DNA of 9,047 bases from an uncultured Microbacterium sp. (GTDB lineage Bacteria; Actinomycetota; Actinomycetes; Actinomycetales; Microbacteriaceae): positions 1 through 9,047 of the forward strand of contig CALKHM010000203.1 of NCBI GenBank assembly GCA_937988695.1, in the 5' to 3' direction. The notes under the pieces are model-generated. The model did not search any database and was not told the origin of the DNA. It saw nothing but the letters and a program-made list of their open reading frames with translations. A program made the translations under genes and the position numbers. Of this stretch, positions 6,295-9,047 are shown in pieces. Within the stretch, counting starts at the first letter, position 1; each line of letters opens with the position of its first letter.

Positions 6295-8055
6295 ATGCGC
6301 GCCATCATCCTGATGTTCGACAGCCTCAACCGGCACCTGCTGCCGCCGTACGCCGAGACGTTCGTCGATGCCCCGAACTTCGCCCGGCTCGCCGAGAAGG
6401 CGGTGACGTTCGACAACTTCTATGCCGGTTCGCTGCCGTGCATGCCGGCGCGGCGCGAGCTGCACACCGGCCGTTACAACTTCCTGCACCGCAGCTGGGG
6501 GCCGCTGGAGCCGTTCGACGATTCGATGCCGGAGATGCTGAAGAACGCGGGCGTGCACACGCATCTCGTCTCCGACCACCAGCACTACTGGGAGGACGGC
6601 GGCGGCACCTATCACACCCGGTACAACACCTGGGAGTTCTTCCGCGGTCAGGAGGGCGACAACTGGAAGGGGGATGCCGACGCCCTGCGGGGCGCCCGCT
6701 TCCCGGCATCCATGCGCCGCCAGGACGAGGTCAACCGCCGCTACATGCAGACCGAGGACCAGCACTCGCAGACCCGCACGGTCGACGCCGGCATCGAGTT
6801 CCTCGAGACAAACGTCGGGGCCGATCGGTGGATGCTGCAGATCGAGCTGTTCGACCCGCACGAGCCGTTCTTCGTGCACCAGCGGTTCAAGGACCGCTAT
6901 CCGAGCGACTACACCGGGCCGGCCATGGACTGGCCCGACTACAGCAAGGTCGTCGAGCCGGAGGACCAGGTCGAGCACATCCGCCGCGAGTACGCAGCGC
7001 TGGTCTCGATGTGCGACCACTCACTGGGACGCGTGCTCGATTTCATGGACGCCAACGGCATGTGGGATGACACGATGCTGATCGTCAACACCGACCATGG
7101 ATTCCTGCTCGGTGAGCACGGCTGGTGGGCGAAGTCGGTGCAGCCCTGGTTCAACGAGCTCGTGCACCTGCCGATGTTCTTGTGGGACCCGCGCAGCGGC
7201 GGTCGCGACACTCGCCGGGGGGATCTGGCGCAGACCATCGACATCGCGCCCACCGTGCTGCGGTTCTTCGGGCTCGAGCCGACCGACGACATGCTCGGTC
7301 GCGACCTCGCCCTTGCCGACGAGCGCCCCGCAGCGCTGTTCGGCATCCACGGCGGCCACGTGAACGTGACCGACGGGCGCTACGTGTACATGCGCGCGAG
7401 CGTGGACGCCGCCAACGGTCCCATCGAGGACTTCACCCTGATGCCGACGCACATGCGCAGCCGGTTCGCCGTCGCCGAGCTTGCCGCCTGGGAGCCAGCC
7501 GAGCCGTTCGCCTTCACCAAGGGGCTGCGCACGATCCGCGTCGACGCGCACGCGGCCTTCCGGATCAACTCGTGGCAGCACGGGACGCTGCTGTGGGACC
7601 TCGAGCACGACCCCGCACAGCACACGCCGATCGTGGACGACACGGTGGAGTTGCGGATGCTGCGCCTGCTCGTGCAGCTGCTGCACGACAATGACGCCCC
7701 CGCGAGCGTCTACGAGCGCCTGGGCCTGCCTGCCGACGGGGAGCTCGGCCAGGGCGCGCTGCGTGCCGGCGCCGACGCGCAGCGCGCCCGCGCGGTCGCG
7801 GAGCCGCTGCCGGAGCGGACCGAGCTGCCCGCGCTGGCGCTGCTGGAGACTCCCGTGCACGAGCTGCTCGCCGACGCGGCCACGCGCGCGGTCGTGGAAC
7901 ATCACCTGCCCTGGCTGGTCACGACGGAGCTCGTCTCCAGCGCGCCGTGGGCGAGCCTGCTGGGCATGGCCAAGACCGGTGCGATCACCGCACAGGCTCT
8001 CGTCGACATCGGCGAAGAGCTCGCCGGCGTGCGATCGGAGGTGATGGGCCGGTGA
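6295..8055 (+). CDS. type I sulfatase (formylglycine-dependent, alkaline phosphatase superfamily), apparently cytoplasmic
   Basis: The 586-residue protein probably hydrolyses an organic sulfate ester, releasing inorganic sulfate. The active-site signature is CMPARRELHTGR with Cys49 (C-x-P-x-R); formylglycine-generating enzyme would convert this Cys to formylglycine. Other family positions are visible: Asp9 near the N-terminus (ILMFDSLNRHLLPPY), His189 in 'LFDPHEPFF', Asp267-His268 in 'NTDHGFLLGEHGWWAKS', and Lys280, likely a sulfate contact. The second N-terminal metal aspartate of classical arylsulfatases is replaced by Ser10, a variation seen in other members of the superfamily. The N-terminus begins directly with the first beta strand; there is no signal peptide or Tat motif, so the enzyme should act inside the cell. 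The start is supported by AAGGAAGG at 6278-6285. It lies 27 nt after the last ATPase gene, so it is part of the operon. Annotation as a phosphonate monoester or phosphodiester hydrolase is possible, because these share the fold and Cys motif. Sulfatase is preferred; the substrate is unknown. Confidence 0.9.
   Translation: MRAIILMFDSLNRHLLPPYAETFVDAPNFARLAEKAVTFDNFYAGSLPCMPARRELHTGRYNFLHRSWGPLEPFDDSMPEMLKNAGVHTHLVSDHQHYWEDGGGTYHTRYNTWEFFRGQEGDNWKGDADALRGARFPASMRRQDEVNRRYMQTEDQHSQTRTVDAGIEFLETNVGADRWMLQIELFDPHEPFFVHQRFKDRYPSDYTGPAMDWPDYSKVVEPEDQVEHIRREYAALVSMCDHSLGRVLDFMDANGMWDDTMLIVNTDHGFLLGEHGWWAKSVQPWFNELVHLPMFLWDPRSGGRDTRRGDLAQTIDIAPTVLRFFGLEPTDDMLGRDLALADERPAALFGIHGGHVNVTDGRYVYMRASVDAANGPIEDFTLMPTHMRSRFAVAELAAWEPAEPFAFTKGLRTIRVDAHAAFRINSWQHGTLLWDLEHDPAQHTPIVDDTVELRMLRLLVQLLHDNDAPASVYERLGLPADGELGQGALRAGADAQRARAVAEPLPERTELPALALLETPVHELLADAATRAVVEHHLPWLVTTELVSSAPWASLLGMAKTGAITAQALVDIGEELAGVRSEVMGR
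8037..8044 (+). promoter_or_regulatory. strong ribosome binding site that sets a GTG start
   Basis: GGAGGTGA at 8037-8044 is a full match to the anti-Shine-Dalgarno consensus. It lies inside the end of the first sulfatase gene, seven bases before GTG at 8052. No in-frame ATG near it fits; the ATG at 8044 is in another frame. This decides the start of the second sulfatase. Confidence 0.75.
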
Positions 8056-9047
8056 GCGCGCGGCGTCCCAACATCGTCTGGATCAGCACACACGACATCA
8101 ACCCCGACCTCGGATGCTACGCCGGCGTGTGGCCCGGCGCGGAGTATGCGCGCACCCCTCACCTCGACGCGCTCGCGGCTCGCGGCATCCGCTTCGACAA
8201 CGCGTTCGCGGCCGCGCCGATCTGCGCGCCCGCGCGCTCGGCGATCCTCACCGGGTGCTACCCCACGGCCATCGGGACCATGCACATGCGGTCCAAGGCC
8301 GTGCCGCCGCCCGAGGTGCGGCTGCTGCCCGAGGTGCTGCGCCAGGCCGGCTACTACTGCACGAACAACTGGTTCACCGACTTCCAGATCGACCTTCCCG
8401 AGGTCGCGTTCGACGACTGCAGCCCCACCGCGCACTGGCGCAATCGGCCCGACGACGACACCCCGTTCTTCGCCGTCTTTCACGGGATGGCCACGCACGA
8501 GTCGCAGCTGTATCTGGACGACGACGCGTTCGCCGCCGCGACCTCTCACGTGCACGCCGACGATCGCCACGACCCGGCCGCCGCCCCGCTGCCGCCGTAC
8601 TACCCCGACGATGAGACGTTCCGCACCGCGTGGGCGCGCTACGCCGACCTCATCACCGAGATGGATCAGTGGGCAGGCGGCATCCTCGCGGAGCTCGATG
8701 CTGACGGCCTGCTCGACGACACCATCGTGGTGTTCTGGAGCGACCACGGCAAGGGGATGCCGCGGGCCAAACGGTGGCCGAACGAGTCGGGCCTGCGCGA
8801 GCCCCTCATCGTGAGCTGGCCCGGCCGGCTTCCCGCCGGCAGGGCGGCGACCGGGCTCGCGCACACGATGGACCTCGCCCCGACGATGCTGGCCCTGGCC
8901 GGACTGCCGATCCCCGAGGGCATGCACGGCGTGCCACTGTTCGATGCGGACCGTTCCCCCGTGGCCGAGCCGAACCAGTACATCTTCGGCGGCCGCGACC
9001 GGCAAGGCGAGGCCGATGACCGATCGCGCACCGCGCGCGACCGGCGG
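8052..9047 (+). CDS. second type I sulfatase, 3' end outside the window
   Basis: Translation from GTG at 8052 gives 332 residues with no stop to the window edge. The usual family length of roughly 450-500 aa implies that part of the C-terminal region is missing. It opens with 'RPNIVWISTHDINPDLGCYAG', the sulfatase N-terminal strand and metal loop, here with His14-Asp15 where classical enzymes have Asp-Asp. The signature ICAPARSAILTG has Cys58 as the residue to become formylglycine. 'FHGMATHESQ' supplies His149, 'VVFWSDHGKGMPRAKRW' supplies Asp231-His232 and a candidate Lys240, and 'LREPLIVSWPGRLPAG' plus 'HTMDLAPTMLALAGLPIPEGMHG' are typical. There is no signal peptide, so it is probably cytoplasmic. 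The start overlaps the stop of the preceding sulfatase gene (GTGA), so the two are co-translated. The two proteins are clearly from different sulfatase subfamilies, suggesting they attack different sulfate positions or successive intermediates (inference). Substrate unknown. Confidence 0.93.
   Translation, partial: MSARRPNIVWISTHDINPDLGCYAGVWPGAEYARTPHLDALAARGIRFDNAFAAAPICAPARSAILTGCYPTAIGTMHMRSKAVPPPEVRLLPEVLRQAGYYCTNNWFTDFQIDLPEVAFDDCSPTAHWRNRPDDDTPFFAVFHGMATHESQLYLDDDAFAAATSHVHADDRHDPAAAPLPPYYPDDETFRTAWARYADLITEMDQWAGGILAELDADGLLDDTIVVFWSDHGKGMPRAKRWPNESGLREPLIVSWPGRLPAGRAATGLAHTMDLAPTMLALAGLPIPEGMHGVPLFDADRSPVAEPNQYIFGGRDRQGEADDRSRTARDRR

Noticed and set aside
1..9047. Search by eye for CRISPR arrays, tRNA/rRNA genes, insertion sequence ends, toxin-antitoxin pairs or phage genes
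   Set aside because: No spaced direct repeats, transposase motifs, tRNA-like cloverleaf or phage genes were seen; the window looks like a chromosomal catabolic operon.

Overview
The window is GC-rich DNA with strong G/C preference at third codon positions, AGGAG-type ribosome binding sites and 4-base ATGA/GTGA gene overlaps. This points to a high-GC actinobacterium. Microbacteriaceae (Microbacterium-like) is my best guess from codon style and gene content, but it is an inference.

Layout: positions 1-298 hold at most the last 33 codons of an unrecognised gene ending at 102, with a small hairpin over its stop, and then nothing I can identify. A PadR-family regulator lies on the minus strand (299-877). 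It is divergent from a plus-strand operon that fills the rest of the window and continues past its right edge: lipoprotein substrate-binding protein (1048-2592), DppB-type permease (2652-3596), a fused DppC-type permease plus DppD-type ATPase (3593-5404), DppF-type ATPase (5401-6267), a complete type I sulfatase (6295-8055), and a second, different sulfatase (8052 to beyond 9047). Gaps after the binding-protein gene are 59 nt, -4, -4, 27 and -4 nt, so a single transcript is very likely.

The 170-bp divergent intergenic region carries a striking 39-bp dyad (936-974) with perfect 11-bp arms. Each arm also contains a smaller palindrome. Plausible promoters in both directions overlap the dyad, so it is the obvious candidate operator for the PadR protein. 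A 13-bp GC-rich stem-loop without a T-tract sits between the binding-protein gene and the first permease gene.

Working model (inference): a peptide/oligosaccharide-type ABC importer captures a sulfated organic molecule at the cell surface and brings it in intact. The two sulfatases have the formylglycine-type Cys-x-Pro-x-Arg motif but no signal peptide, so they would remove sulfate in the cytoplasm. The PadR regulator would sense the substrate or a product. The ligand cannot be identified from sequence alone. No formylglycine-generating enzyme is present in the window.
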